From UBA2767 sp965228625 (GTDB taxonomy: Bacteria > Pseudomonadota > Alphaproteobacteria > Rhizobiales > Methyloligellaceae), in contig OZ245829.1 of the NCBI GenBank assembly GCA_965228625.1, positions 558,001 to 622,000 on the forward strand: a stretch of DNA of 64,000 nucleotides, in the 5' to 3' direction. Shown here one piece after another: positions 9,266-18,045 of this stretch. Position numbers and translations under genes: made by a program. The notes under the pieces were generated by a model. The model was not told the DNA's origin, searched no databases, and saw nothing but the letters and a program-made list of their open reading frames with translations. The stretch's first letter is position 1; every line of letters begins with the position of its first letter.

Positions 9266-9347
9266 GCGCACAAGAGGTATCCGCGTAAGCGCGTTGTACG
9301 CGCCCCGGCACTTTGCGGAAGCATTGAATATGCGGCAAAGGCGTCGG

Positions 9348-9902
9348 CTATGACCCGGAGACGTTTTCGACTGGTCTCGGAACCTCTTCGCGGCAGATTT
9401 CTCTCATAATCGTCTCGAAGTGCTGTTCCGCGAAGGTGTGAAGTTCCTCGGTCGTTCTATTCTGCATGGGATGGGGAACGTAAATCGATGCAGCTTCAAG
9501 GCCGATCGCGGATTTTTGAGACTCAAATGCATTCCGGAATTCTTCGGTCAACACGCTGACGCCGGCGAGACCGTTCCGATCCAGGTCATTCAGGTCATGG
9601 GTGGAACACGACGTGCACGAGCCACAATCCGAGAGCGCAATAATCACCGCATCGCAAGTCCGGGCAATGTCCTGAACCATTTCTCGCGGCGCGACGCGGG
9701 TGTTGGTGGGTTTCTTGTATCTGCGGGTCCTGATGCCCTGCGCCGAACACAGTTGTTCCAGTCGATCGATGAATTCATCGCCCCGCATCTTTCCAATATC
9801 CATGAGCGCGATGGTCTTGCCGTCATAACCCTCAAGCGGTGAGACCCTCTCGCGCAGCATCGAGGCCGTTTCACCCGTTGGATCCCGAAGAACGATGGTC
9901 AT
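9348..9902 (-). CDS. UGSC-family protein, Cys form
   Basis: This 184-residue cytosolic protein has the motif C93-G-S-C96 followed by C99 (SDCGSCTSCSTHD). It sits after a Rossmann-like region (TIALMDIGKMRG; TCDAVIIALSD). The UGSC family is known from environmental selenoproteins in which the first residue is selenocysteine. Here the codon is an ordinary Cys codon and no recoding is needed. The motif suggests thiol redox chemistry, but the reaction is unknown to me. Its ATG overlaps the stop of the upstream gene (ATGA), so the two are translationally coupled and probably form a complex or pathway. A family call is fairly secure; function is not. Confidence 0.75.
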   Translation of the reverse strand: MTIVLRDPTGETASMLRERVSPLEGYDGKTIALMDIGKMRGDEFIDRLEQLCSAQGIRTRRYKKPTNTRVAPREMVQDIARTCDAVIIALSDCGSCTSCSTHDLNDLDRNGLAGVSVLTEEFRNAFESQKSAIGLEAASIYVPHPMQNRTTEELHTFAEQHFETIMREICREEVPRPVENVSGS

Positions 9903-11407
9903 AGTTGTATCTCCCGAGTCACTGTCTTGGACTCATTGCGGAACCGGCCGCCGGTCCAGCCGGCACAAATGGCGGAAAACAGCCCCGCCTGACCGCCGGC
10001 ATGAACGACAAGAAGACCTTCCGGCCAGAATTTGTCTACGGTCTCGTCGCGGCGAGAAGCACTGACACCCTCGCCTATACCATGCGCGCCTTGAATGACA
10101 TCCGAACCGGGCCGTCGCAGGGCTGCATGCAGCTCGGCAACGATACGTTCCCGGTCCCAGCCGGCTTCCCGGAAAATCGCGTAGTGTTCAGGGACCAACA
10201 CAAGCATGGCATTGGTGAACTCGCAGAGCTTCCAGTTCCCGACCGCCATCAACGATCGCGCCAATGACCGGGTCAATTCCTCCGGCGTTCTCGAACGTTG
10301 ATCTATGAAGCCCTGAATGCCGTCGCCTTGAAACAGAGTGACGGTGTTGGTTCCCGGTGCAAACCCCCGCGCTACGTTCAGGGGTGTCCATGTGGGATCG
10401 GATTCGTCCTCTGAAAAACAGAACGTGTACTTTCCGGGGCCACCGAGAACCGCACGGTCCATCTCACCTGGCCGTCCACCACCGACGTTTCTGATTATGA
10501 GCTGCAGCGCGCGCCCGATCGTGGCGTTGGCCCGGTTCCCTTGTCCCAGGCAGTTCATGCCCGAATTCATGCCTATCTGCTTCGCGATCGGACCGTTTAC
10601 GATGAGGATCGGAGACGAAAAGCAAGTCGTGCATAACACGCCATGCATCGTCGCTTCCGGCACTAGAGCTGCCTCAAGGGCCGCGAGCACCACGGGCATG
10701 AACTCCGGCCGGCACCCAGCCATCACGGCATTGATCGCAACTTTCTCGACGGTTATCGGGGTAAGATTGGGCGGCACGTCACCGATAATTTCGTCAGGCG
10801 GGCGACTCGTGCCTTGCAGCATTCGCATGATCCGTGCATCCGTTGGCGGCACGACCGGCAATCCGTCGGACCAACCACGTTCGAAACAGCTTTCAATCTC
10901 GTCATCCCATTCTCCGAGACTGACCGGACGCGCCGTGATTCCGGAATCGCCGAACCGCGACACGAGGTTTTCCCATGCACCGGGCTCGCGCGTACGCGAG
11001 CCGCAACCGGGCCGTTCCGCGGGTAGATCCGGACCAAGATTGCGCTGCTCGGTGAGGTGTTCCCATTCCACCCGATGCCAGCCATATGTGCGTCCGACCT
11101 CATCCCCGTCGCGCAGTTTGACGAGCGCGGGAACTGCTTCGATATCGAAACGATATGAGTGTTCCAGGGACGTGTCGTCTATGGCCGGCACAGTCGCCGG
11201 AAATGACGGGTCGTCCTGTGTGATGACCACGGTTTCGGCGTCCGACTCCTTGAGCCCTGCAAGCACCGGCTCGATCATGACACACGTTTCGCATTCGGCC
11301 TTTACGAAAATCGCGAAACCATCCATGGGCAGTTGCTGTGCCGACAACCCGACCTCCATCTGTCCAAAACCGGCCCCACCGAATAACCCATCCTGTCGCG
11401 TTAGCAT
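9899..11407 (-). CDS. thioredoxin-like fusion protein, partner of UGSC protein
   Basis: The N-terminal 110 residues look like a thioredoxin fold with C39-E-T-C42, then a TVPAIDDTSLEHSYRFDIEAVPALV segment carrying the cis-Pro position (split here by the family's usual V-P). After a linker, a domain of about 330 residues follows (ERGWSDGLPVVPPT; CTTCFSSPILIVNGP; NVGGGRPGEMDRAVLGGPGK). I recognise it only as a conserved uncharacterised domain that accompanies UGSC proteins. It contains a CTTC pair near residue 262. The ATG at 11407 was preferred to a TTG six bases upstream; MEVGL or MDGF further in are alternatives. It is the second gene of a three-gene operon, 27 bp after the first and overlapping the third by 4 bp. 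Confidence 0.7.
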   Translation of the reverse strand: MLTRQDGLFGGAGFGQMEVGLSAQQLPMDGFAIFVKAECETCVMIEPVLAGLKESDAETVVITQDDPSFPATVPAIDDTSLEHSYRFDIEAVPALVKLRDGDEVGRTYGWHRVEWEHLTEQRNLGPDLPAERPGCGSRTREPGAWENLVSRFGDSGITARPVSLGEWDDEIESCFERGWSDGLPVVPPTDARIMRMLQGTSRPPDEIIGDVPPNLTPITVEKVAINAVMAGCRPEFMPVVLAALEAALVPEATMHGVLCTTCFSSPILIVNGPIAKQIGMNSGMNCLGQGNRANATIGRALQLIIRNVGGGRPGEMDRAVLGGPGKYTFCFSEDESDPTWTPLNVARGFAPGTNTVTLFQGDGIQGFIDQRSRTPEELTRSLARSLMAVGNWKLCEFTNAMLVLVPEHYAIFREAGWDRERIVAELHAALRRPGSDVIQGAHGIGEGVSASRRDETVDKFWPEGLLVVHAGGQAGLFSAICAGWTGGRFRNESKTVTREIQL

Positions 11408-11434
11408 TCGCAACCTGCGACGCGTGAGCGCGTG

Positions 11435-11854
11435 TCAGCCCTTGTACTTGAAATAGTCGCCTTGCCAGAAATAGTCGCCCACCCGGACGTCCTTGATGAC
11501 ATAGACGCCATGGGGATAGGTGGCATTGGGGATCGAGCCGAGCAGCGTCGCGTTAATGGTGATGGTCTCTTCGTCGCCATCGTTGATCTCGGCCTGAATC
11601 GCCGAGAGAGCATCCAGCACCGGGTGCTGGGGTTTGCCTTCAAAAATCACCGGCACACGCTTGTTCGCCACCTGAAGCATGACGGTGAAGGCAATGTGGT
11701 TGTTGGGGCCGTCCATCTTGGCCGCATAGACGAGGGAAAGAGGCACGCCGACCAGTTCGGCCGGTTTCTGTTTGTCCGCGGCGGCAGGGCCCGACACCGT
11801 CCCGGCAAGTGTCAAGGCGAGGAAAGCTGCGAAGGCCGAGTTGCGAAGTCTCAT
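11435..11854 (-). CDS. periplasmic protein, first gene of UGSC operon
   Basis: The start at 11854 gives a typical signal peptide (MRLRNSAFAAFLALTLAG, cleavage after AAA). The mature part of about 115 residues has no Cys and is predicted mostly beta. I recognise no family. Position makes it the leading gene of the operon with the thioredoxin-like fusion and the UGSC protein, and its promoter region of 156 bp is shared with the divergent cytochrome gene. An exported protein at the head of a redox operon, opposite a c-type cytochrome, suggests a periplasmic substrate or electron-transfer role, which is inference. Confidence 0.65.
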   Translation of the reverse strand: MRLRNSAFAAFLALTLAGTVSGPAAADKQKPAELVGVPLSLVYAAKMDGPNNHIAFTVMLQVANKRVPVIFEGKPQHPVLDALSAIQAEINDGDEETITINATLLGSIPNATYPHGVYVIKDVRVGDYFWQGDYFKYKG

Positions 11855-12010
11855 CTTGCTGATCCCCCTGGTTGGGCGGCGGCGGACAGGCGACATGCCT
11901 TGAGGTACGCCACGAACATCTGATCGTTACACTAAAAGTGTGCTCGTCTTGAGATTGCAACTGCTTTGCACCATTTTGATTTTGAAAAGGCCTTGGAAAA
12001 GGAGTTCCCC

Positions 12011-12535
12011 ATGCGCACGGTCTGGATTTCCAGCGGGTTGGTGTTGGCCGTCGGTCTCGCGTTGACCGCAACGTTTCCGGGCAATGCGAAAGATGCCCAG
12101 CAAGCAGACCAGGGCTACGCGGACAAGCTGTGGGGCGCGCTTGAGAAGAAAGGGCTGACCGGAGCGTCCGCCAATCCCGGAGCGCCGAAGGCCGCGAAGG
12201 AGCCCCACGGTCCCGCCGCATCGACAACCGTCTCAGAGGTGACGGTCGGCGGCCATACGGGCAAAGTGGCCGTGCAACACGTCTATGGCGACAAGGGAAC
12301 GAGCCCCGACGAGATTGCGAAAGACCCGGGCAAGCATCTCAAGGCGGTCAATGTGATGGTCAAGCGCAAGCCCGGCTATGACCCGGAGCACGGAGACTGG
12401 ATGTGGGTCGCCTATGACCCGAAAGGCAAGATGGCGGTCCCGAAAGGGGCGACGCCGGTCGGCACCACCGTTTCTCCATGCAGCGACTGCCATGCCCAGC
12501 AGAAGGGGCAGGATTACCTCTATCACCGGCAATAG
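12011..12535 (+). CDS. cytochrome P460-type c-heme protein
   Basis: The ATG at 12011 is preceded by AAGGAG at 11998-12003 and gives an export signal (MRTVWISSGLVLAVGLALTA). The mature protein of about 150 residues ends with one heme c site, C157-S-D-C-H161, followed by AQQKGQDYLYHR. That tail and the preceding GDWMWVAYDPKG region match the cytochrome P460/c'-beta family, where heme sits near the C-terminus. Such proteins oxidise hydroxylamine or bind NO in the periplasm. I cannot tell from sequence which applies; the Lys that cross-links the heme in true P460 cannot be assigned with confidence. It is divergent from the UGSC redox operon. Confidence 0.75.
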   Translation: MRTVWISSGLVLAVGLALTATFPGNAKDAQQADQGYADKLWGALEKKGLTGASANPGAPKAAKEPHGPAASTTVSEVTVGGHTGKVAVQHVYGDKGTSPDEIAKDPGKHLKAVNVMVKRKPGYDPEHGDWMWVAYDPKGKMAVPKGATPVGTTVSPCSDCHAQQKGQDYLYHRQ

Positions 12536-12628
12536 CGCACGCGCGCGCATTGCGAAGGCGGCTCGGGCTCTAGCGGAGTCCCCCTAACGACCGCAACACG
12601 GGTGATGCCGGCTTTCGGGGCGGCGTCC

Positions 12629-13033
12629 CTATCGTTGCGCGTATCTGGCCAGGCGCTCCTCGAGCGTGCCCGTATGAAGTTCGAACATGTGGTTGTCGTA
12701 GTCGTAAAAGTAGATGGAGCGGCCTTCTCCTTCGACGCGCGACCTGCCCTCCAGCACTTCAAGTCCCAACGCCCTGATGCGGGCGAGACGGTCGTCGAAT
12801 TCCGAAACGGGGATCTTGAAGGCCACGTGGTTGTATGTCTTGTCGGGCAGAGGATCACCTTCCATCGTCGCGATCCAATGACCGCCGATATCAAAGAACC
12901 GCTCGCGCGACCGGGAGAAGGTGTTGTCGCCACTGTCGTAGAGTTTCTTCGCGTCGAAGACCTCAATCAGCAGCTTTTCCATTTTGTCGAGATCGCTGAC
13001 GATGAACGTCAGATGGCTGAGCCCTTCGACCAT
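12629..13033 (-). CDS. fosX: FosX-type fosfomycin hydrolase
   Basis: The 134-residue length, a near-perfect AAGGAGGA ribosome site and residue spacing all fit FosX, a Mn-dependent epoxide hydrolase of the VOC superfamily that opens fosfomycin with water. The metal ligands correspond to H7 (GLSHLTF), H69 (YNHVAFK) and E118 (MFELHTG), and the family's catalytic Glu44 is present (SRERFF). The stretch EGEGRSIYFYDYDNHMFE is strongly conserved. FosX genes occur in chromosomes of soil Alphaproteobacteria, where the natural role may be breakdown of phosphonate epoxides; resistance cannot be concluded from sequence. The gene lies 40 bp downstream of the AGPS-like flavoprotein on the same strand. Confidence 0.88.
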   Translation of the reverse strand: MVEGLSHLTFIVSDLDKMEKLLIEVFDAKKLYDSGDNTFSRSRERFFDIGGHWIATMEGDPLPDKTYNHVAFKIPVSEFDDRLARIRALGLEVLEGRSRVEGEGRSIYFYDYDNHMFELHTGTLEERLARYAQR

Positions 13034-13073
13034 TCTTCTGATCCTCCTTGATCCTCGGCAAACGGGTTCGCCG

Positions 13074-14663
13074 CTACGCGCTATCGACAATGATGCCAGG
13101 GTTCATGATGCCTGCCGGGTCGAGCCGTTTTTTGGCGGCGCGGTAAGCCTCTCCGAACAGGTTCGGTCGCTGTTTGTCGTACCATGGACGGTGCAGGCGG
13201 CCGACTGCGTGATGATGCGTGACCGTGCCGCCGAGGCGCTCGACGATGTCGGCCGTTCGGGCTTTGATTTCAGCATATTGTTCGAGCAACGCCTCCTTAC
13301 GGCCCAGGGCGCGCCATGTAAAGTACGGCGCCGGCCCGTCGGGATAGATATGCGTGTAGCGGCAGGTCACATAGGCCGGGCCTCCGGTGACGTCGCGGAT
13401 GGCCGCCTCGGTTTCCGCGCTCACCTTGGCATGAAAGTCTTCCACGCGGTCCCAGGTGATGGCGGTCTCGAAGGTTTCGTTGAGGATCGCCCGCGCAGTC
13501 ATGAATTCCCGCTGGAACGGCAGCCGGATGAAGTAGTTTCGGTACTTGCCGGCTGCACCGCTGCGCCGCGCGTCCTCGTCAGTCTCGACGATCGGTGTCC
13601 CTCCATGGTCCTGGCAGCATAACAGCGCCAGATCGAGCCAATGCTCGACCGGGTGATCAGCCGACTCGAATGACAAGGCCAGCATGCTTTGCGAACCGTC
13701 CCCGGCACCGGCAATCTTCGTCTCGGTTCCATCGACAACCCGGCAATTGGCCGGATGCAGCCCGGCCTGCGATATGGCTCGGACGGCTCGGGACGCCGTG
13801 GCAAAATCATCAAACAAGACCGAAGCGGATGCGCGGTGGGTCGGGCGCCGGTGAACGCGGGTCCATGCTTCCGTGATGATGCCGATTGATCCTTCCGAGC
13901 CAAGAACCATACGGTCCGGGCTCGGTCCGGCGCCGGAACCGGGAAGCCGGCGGCTTTCCATGACACCTTCCGGCGTGACAGTACGGATGCTTTCGATCAT
14001 GTCGTCGATGTGGGTGTAGACGGTGGCGAAGTGGCCGCTGGACCGCGTGGCGATCCAGCCACCGAAGGTCGAAAGCGCATAGGATTGCATGTAGTGACGC
14101 ATCGTCAGGCCATGCGGCTTCAATTGCGCTTCCAGATCCAGGCCCTGGATGCCGCCTTGGATGCGCGCAGCAAGTGACGTTTCGTCGACCTCGACGATCT
14201 TGTTGAAGTTCTTCATGTCCAGGCTGATCGTTGCGCCGAAGCCCTCCTTTGGTGGTTCGACGCCGTTGACGACGCTGGTGCCGCCGCCAAAGGGCACCAG
14301 CGCGATGCCTTTGTCGCCGCACCAGTCCATCAGGGCGCTGATGTCGTCCTCCGTACGCGGATAGGCGACGATGTCGGGCGGGTTGGAGAAATCGCGCTGG
14401 AAGGCCCGGATGGAGTCCATCAACGAGGCGCCATAGCTGTGAAAGGCACGGTCGTACCGGTCCGTGCTGCAGATCGAACTGAGAGCGGCGGGGGCTTTGA
14501 TGCGGGGCTCGCGCAGTTCGATCTCGTCCAGGGTCGGCGGCGGTGTGACGTCAAAAGACTCAACGTTGAAGAAACCGGCCCATTTCTCCTCGAGCTCGCT
14601 GGTTTCCTCGGGCGTCAAGCCTTCGTCTTCGTAGCCCCATCCTTGAATCTTCCGCCGCCGCAT
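13074..14663 (-). CDS. FAD-binding oxidase of AGPS type
   Basis: The 529-residue protein has a PCMH-type FAD domain (VPFGGGTSVVNGVEPP; LGSEGSIGIITEAW) in a long N-terminal extension context (RRRKIQGWGYEDEGLT). A C-terminal cap carries GGTVTHHHAVGRLHRPW. These are hallmarks of alkyldihydroxyacetonephosphate-synthase-like proteins, which in eukaryotes make the ether bond of plasmalogen precursors. Bacterial homologues are common and their substrates are mostly unproven; they could be glycolate or lactate type oxidases. The ATG at 14663 is 130 bp from the divergent LysR gene, which is a plausible regulator. fosX follows in the same direction. Confidence 0.8.
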   Translation of the reverse strand: MRRRKIQGWGYEDEGLTPEETSELEEKWAGFFNVESFDVTPPPTLDEIELREPRIKAPAALSSICSTDRYDRAFHSYGASLMDSIRAFQRDFSNPPDIVAYPRTEDDISALMDWCGDKGIALVPFGGGTSVVNGVEPPKEGFGATISLDMKNFNKIVEVDETSLAARIQGGIQGLDLEAQLKPHGLTMRHYMQSYALSTFGGWIATRSSGHFATVYTHIDDMIESIRTVTPEGVMESRRLPGSGAGPSPDRMVLGSEGSIGIITEAWTRVHRRPTHRASASVLFDDFATASRAVRAISQAGLHPANCRVVDGTETKIAGAGDGSQSMLALSFESADHPVEHWLDLALLCCQDHGGTPIVETDEDARRSGAAGKYRNYFIRLPFQREFMTARAILNETFETAITWDRVEDFHAKVSAETEAAIRDVTGGPAYVTCRYTHIYPDGPAPYFTWRALGRKEALLEQYAEIKARTADIVERLGGTVTHHHAVGRLHRPWYDKQRPNLFGEAYRAAKKRLDPAGIMNPGIIVDSA

Positions 14664-14792
14664 AGCGCCCTCCCAAACTCAACCTGTTGCGAATGTCGTT
14701 ACGATGGCTAATTGAAACTATCTCTACAAACGACAAAATCTAAAGGTTAGAATAATCCAATCTTATCCTCAGGGTGCTCTGGACGGACCAAT

Positions 14793-15689
14793 ATGCGGCG
14801 GCGCTTGCCACCATTAAGCCGAATCCGGGTGTTCGAGGCGGCAGCGCGCCATGGCAGTTTCGCCCGAGCCGCCGACGAATTGAACATTACCCCGGCTGCC
14901 GTGAGCCAGGGTGTGCGCGCCCTTGAAGACTATCTCGGCAAAGCCCTTTTTGAGCGCAGCCCCCGAGAGGTGCGGCTGTTGGAGGGCGGTCGCGCCTATC
15001 TGACGCGCCTAGGCCCGGCGCTGGACGAAATCTCGGCCGCGACCGACGACGTCTTGAGCGTCGACGCCGCAGGGTCGAGCGTTGTGGTGGGCGCATTTGG
15101 TGGTGTGCTGCAGCGCTGGCTGTTGCCTCTTTGGGCTGAGGCCCGGCCGCAAATGGCGCCGCTTGCAGTCCGTCTTGTATCGATCCTCGGTGAAGTCGAT
15201 TTCGACGCCGGTGAAATCGATGCCACCGTGCGAACCAATGGCCGGCCATCGGCGGATCTGTGCTGTGAGCGTCTGCTGGAGGCACAAATGTTCCCGGTGG
15301 CAAGTTCGGGGTTCATCGAACGTCACGGCATGCCGAAGACGATCGCCGATCTTATGGCGCTGCCATTGCTCCACTCGGACTCAAGACCCCAGGACTGGCG
15401 TTACTGGCTCTCGGCGGCCGGCTACAGCGAACCGGTTCCAGACCCTCCCCAGGACTGCCGTTTCGATTCAATGGGAACGCTTACCGATGCGGCGGCGGCG
15501 GGCATGGGTGTGGCCGTCGGCATCGAGTGCCTGATGACACGGGAACTGGCTGACGGCGAACTGCACCGTCTGTTGCCGGAAATCGGCGCCCAAAGCTGTC
15601 ACTTCGACCTGATCTACCCGACGAACAGGCTGGCGCGGCCGGCCTTCCGGGAGTTCCGCGATCTCCTGATCAGTCGTTGCGAGCGGTAA
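14793..15689 (+). CDS. LysR-family regulator, GcvA-like
   Basis: The 298-residue protein opens with a winged helix-turn-helix of the GcvA subgroup (LPPLSRIRVFEAAARHGSF, AADELNITPAAVSQGVRALE), followed by a periplasmic-binding-like effector domain from about residue 90. LysR proteins bind near divergent promoters and respond to a small co-inducer. It is transcribed away from the AGPS-like flavoprotein across a 129-bp AT-rich gap and converges with the SDR gene, whose stop lies 4 bp away. The flavoprotein-fosX pair is therefore the most likely target. Effector unknown. Confidence 0.88.
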   Translation: MRRRLPPLSRIRVFEAAARHGSFARAADELNITPAAVSQGVRALEDYLGKALFERSPREVRLLEGGRAYLTRLGPALDEISAATDDVLSVDAAGSSVVVGAFGGVLQRWLLPLWAEARPQMAPLAVRLVSILGEVDFDAGEIDATVRTNGRPSADLCCERLLEAQMFPVASSGFIERHGMPKTIADLMALPLLHSDSRPQDWRYWLSAAGYSEPVPDPPQDCRFDSMGTLTDAAAAGMGVAVGIECLMTRELADGELHRLLPEIGAQSCHFDLIYPTNRLARPAFREFRDLLISRCER

Positions 15690-15693
15690 GTCG

Positions 15694-16431
15694 CTATGGC
15701 CGACCGCCGGCAATTCTGACGTTTGCACCGGCCACATACGCTGCGGCATCCGACATCAGCCAGACGATGCCTTCGGCAATCTCGTCTGCTTCGCCCACGC
15801 GGCCGATCGGTATCATCGGACCTTGTTCGTCGACGTCAGGGCCGGTCATATCCGTGCGCGTGAGGCCCGGGGCAACAGCGTTGACGCGAATGCCTTCAGC
15901 CGCGACCTCCTGCGACAGCCCGATGGTGAGCGTGTTCACCGCGCCTTTCGAGACCGCATAGAGAATGTTCCTGTTGGCACCCCCACGGTGCCCGGCACCC
16001 GAGGATACATTCACGATCACCCCGCCATTGCCGCCATGCCTGGTCGACATTCGCTTTATGGCCGCCAGCGCGCACAGCATGTAGCCGGTGACGTTAACGG
16101 CCAGAACGCGCTCGATGTCGTCGACGGTCAGGGCATCAAATCTCCCCCGGGGACCGATGATGCCGGCATTGTTGACCAGTCCGTCGAGACGGCCCCAGGC
16201 AGACTCGACCTCGTTGAAGAGACGGGTCACATCGCTCTCAGACGCCGTGTCGCCCTGTATCGTCAGCGCATGTCCGCCTGCCGCCTCCACCGCTGTCGCT
16301 GTCTCTTCGGCTGCTTCTTTGTTCGTGTGGTAATTGACTGCAACGGCCCAACCCTGGGCACCCAGGAGTTTGCAGGTCGCGGCACCTATGCCTCTGCTTC
16401 CTCCAGTGACAATGGCAACCTTACGTTCCAT
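15694..16431 (-). CDS. SDR oxidoreductase, YgfF-like
   Basis: A classical short-chain dehydrogenase of 245 residues. It has the cofactor motif TGGSRGIG at residues 9-16, NNAG at about 88, the Ser of NVSSGAG, the YxxxK of YAVSKGA and a VAPGLTRTDM segment. The overall sequence follows the E. coli YgfF/glucose-1-dehydrogenase subgroup closely (VNYHTNKEAAEE; NVTGYMLC; AGANVRIAGG). It probably uses NADP(H), judging from the lack of an acidic residue after the second strand. The substrate is unknown. It is a single-gene unit convergent with the LysR gene. Confidence 0.85.
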   Translation of the reverse strand: MERKVAIVTGGSRGIGAATCKLLGAQGWAVAVNYHTNKEAAEETATAVEAAGGHALTIQGDTASESDVTRLFNEVESAWGRLDGLVNNAGIIGPRGRFDALTVDDIERVLAVNVTGYMLCALAAIKRMSTRHGGNGGVIVNVSSGAGHRGGANRNILYAVSKGAVNTLTIGLSQEVAAEGIRVNAVAPGLTRTDMTGPDVDEQGPMIPIGRVGEADEIAEGIVWLMSDAAAYVAGANVRIAGGRP

Positions 16432-16708
16432 GCGGCGTGCTCCCCCCTTGGTGGTCAGTCTGCGAACCTGCCGGATCTTAACCGCCGAGCTGCTTGTCTG
16501 TCAGTCGGCGGCGCGCGATTTTTCGTTCGAACCAAACGAATGCGAAATTCGTCGCGCCATTGACCCCGGGCAGACATTCCTTCGCATCGAGAAAGCGGCT
16601 ATACCTCCATCGTTCCAGGGGCCCGCAAGACAAAGAAGGCCATGGAAATGAGCAACATTTGCGTCAGCTCGACTGGTTCGGAATTCATAAACGGTACGGT
16701 TTGATTTC

Positions 16709-17296
16709 ATGCTCGAGGCCTGGCTGTCTATCGGTTACATCGTCCTGCTCGCGATCCTCCTGCTTGCCTACATCTTGTGGCGCAAGGAGAGCCCCCTACT
16801 CGCCATCGCCGCGCTCGTGGTGGGTGTCCCCCTCTGGTTCGGGTGGGAATATGCACGTCCGACATGGACAACGGGCGTCGTCACCGGGACCGAAGTGCGC
16901 CGCAGCGATCCCGACGCCAGCGGCAAGACAACCGACGACCAGTACATCTATATGCGCAACCGGTCCGACAGGGGCCTTGAGCTCAACAACGAGGATTCAT
17001 GGTGGTGGTTGAAGCGCAACAGCGAACGGGCATTCAATGACGCCAAGACCGCCCAGTCTCGCAACACGCAAATGACACTGATGTGGAACCAGTGGCGCTC
17101 CACGCTCTTCAGTTGGTACCCCAACCTGATCGCCATCGGCCCCGCCGGTTCCTGGCCCTGGTGGTCGCCGCGAACCATCATCTTCTACGCCGGTTCCCTC
17201 GTGCTCTGGATCGGTTTCTTCTACGGCTTCATCCGACTGCACGCGGCGATTGCGCCGGTTCGCGAACCCAAATCGGATCAGAAGCAGGATTCCTGA
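16709..17296 (+). CDS. DUF1523-family membrane protein
   Basis: The 195-residue protein has two N-terminal transmembrane helices (residues 5-25 and 30-46), an extracytoplasmic domain and a C-terminal helix (about 155-178). The domain contains VTGTEVRRSD, an NNEDSWWW motif and a WRSTLFSWYPN motif, matching the pattern of DUF1523 proteins, which are found mainly in Alphaproteobacteria and have no known function. No good ribosome site precedes the ATG. The next gene follows after 43 bp on the same strand, so they may be co-transcribed. Confidence 0.7.
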   Translation: MLEAWLSIGYIVLLAILLLAYILWRKESPLLAIAALVVGVPLWFGWEYARPTWTTGVVTGTEVRRSDPDASGKTTDDQYIYMRNRSDRGLELNNEDSWWWLKRNSERAFNDAKTAQSRNTQMTLMWNQWRSTLFSWYPNLIAIGPAGSWPWWSPRTIIFYAGSLVLWIGFFYGFIRLHAAIAPVREPKSDQKQDS

Positions 17297-17339
17297 TTCA
17301 GACTTTCCGGGAACGTGGGCAACTAACGGAGTCCCGCCA

Positions 17340-18002
17340 ATGACAGTCGATAAAGGAACCGAACTGAAGCTGTTGGCGTCATGCATCGCGCACGCTCCAA
17401 ACCCCCACACCAAGAGAGACTTTTTGTGGAAGTATCTCGGGCTGCTCTACAAAGCGGCAGAAGATGCCCACCCCTCACTCAGAATGCACGCAACCGGCGA
17501 CTCCGGGTACGAAACGGTCGTGCCGGTTCTCATGTTGCAGGAAGCACTCCGGGAAGCCGACGACCGTGAAGTGCCCGAGTTCTTCCAGGACGCTTTCGAA
17601 CCGTCCGCATCGGGTGGACCGAAGCGGCCTAGCCGAGACAGATTCTTCCTGTCGCTGGCATCGGCAGTCATAACCGCTCTTGAACAGAAATACGGGCTCT
17701 CGAAAACCGATGCCGCGAAACGCGTGGTCAGACATCTCAGAGACGTCGTCAGCATCGAATTGCCCACCAGATCGCGCAACCAACTAGCCGATTGGCAGAG
17801 CATGCTCGAGTGGCGCGACAAGTGTGCGAGCGGCGCGGAGGGCGAATTCGAATTCGGTATCTACGAAATGTACTGCAGGCTTTTCGGGTGCCACGAGATG
17901 CCGTGGGGCTCCGATGTTTCACAAGCGCTGACCGCCGAGCAGCTTCTCGACGTCTATCTCTCGTCCGATACCCGACCGCACGATCCGGTTAAGCTTCCGT
18001 AA
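17340..18002 (+). CDS. uncharacterised helical protein
   Basis: The ATG at 17340 is preceded by ACGGAG; the frame stays open upstream, but that part overlaps the preceding gene. The 220-residue product is soluble, predicted helical, and has no signal or membrane segment. It has a distinctive Cys/aromatic-rich end (YEMYCRLFGCHEMPWG). I recognise no family. Its position 43 bp behind the DUF1523 gene suggests an operon. Confidence 0.6.
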   Translation: MTVDKGTELKLLASCIAHAPNPHTKRDFLWKYLGLLYKAAEDAHPSLRMHATGDSGYETVVPVLMLQEALREADDREVPEFFQDAFEPSASGGPKRPSRDRFFLSLASAVITALEQKYGLSKTDAAKRVVRHLRDVVSIELPTRSRNQLADWQSMLEWRDKCASGAEGEFEFGIYEMYCRLFGCHEMPWGSDVSQALTAEQLLDVYLSSDTRPHDPVKLP

Positions 18003-18045
18003 CCCGACGACGTCAACCACGCTGTGGTGATCAACTGCAATTGCC

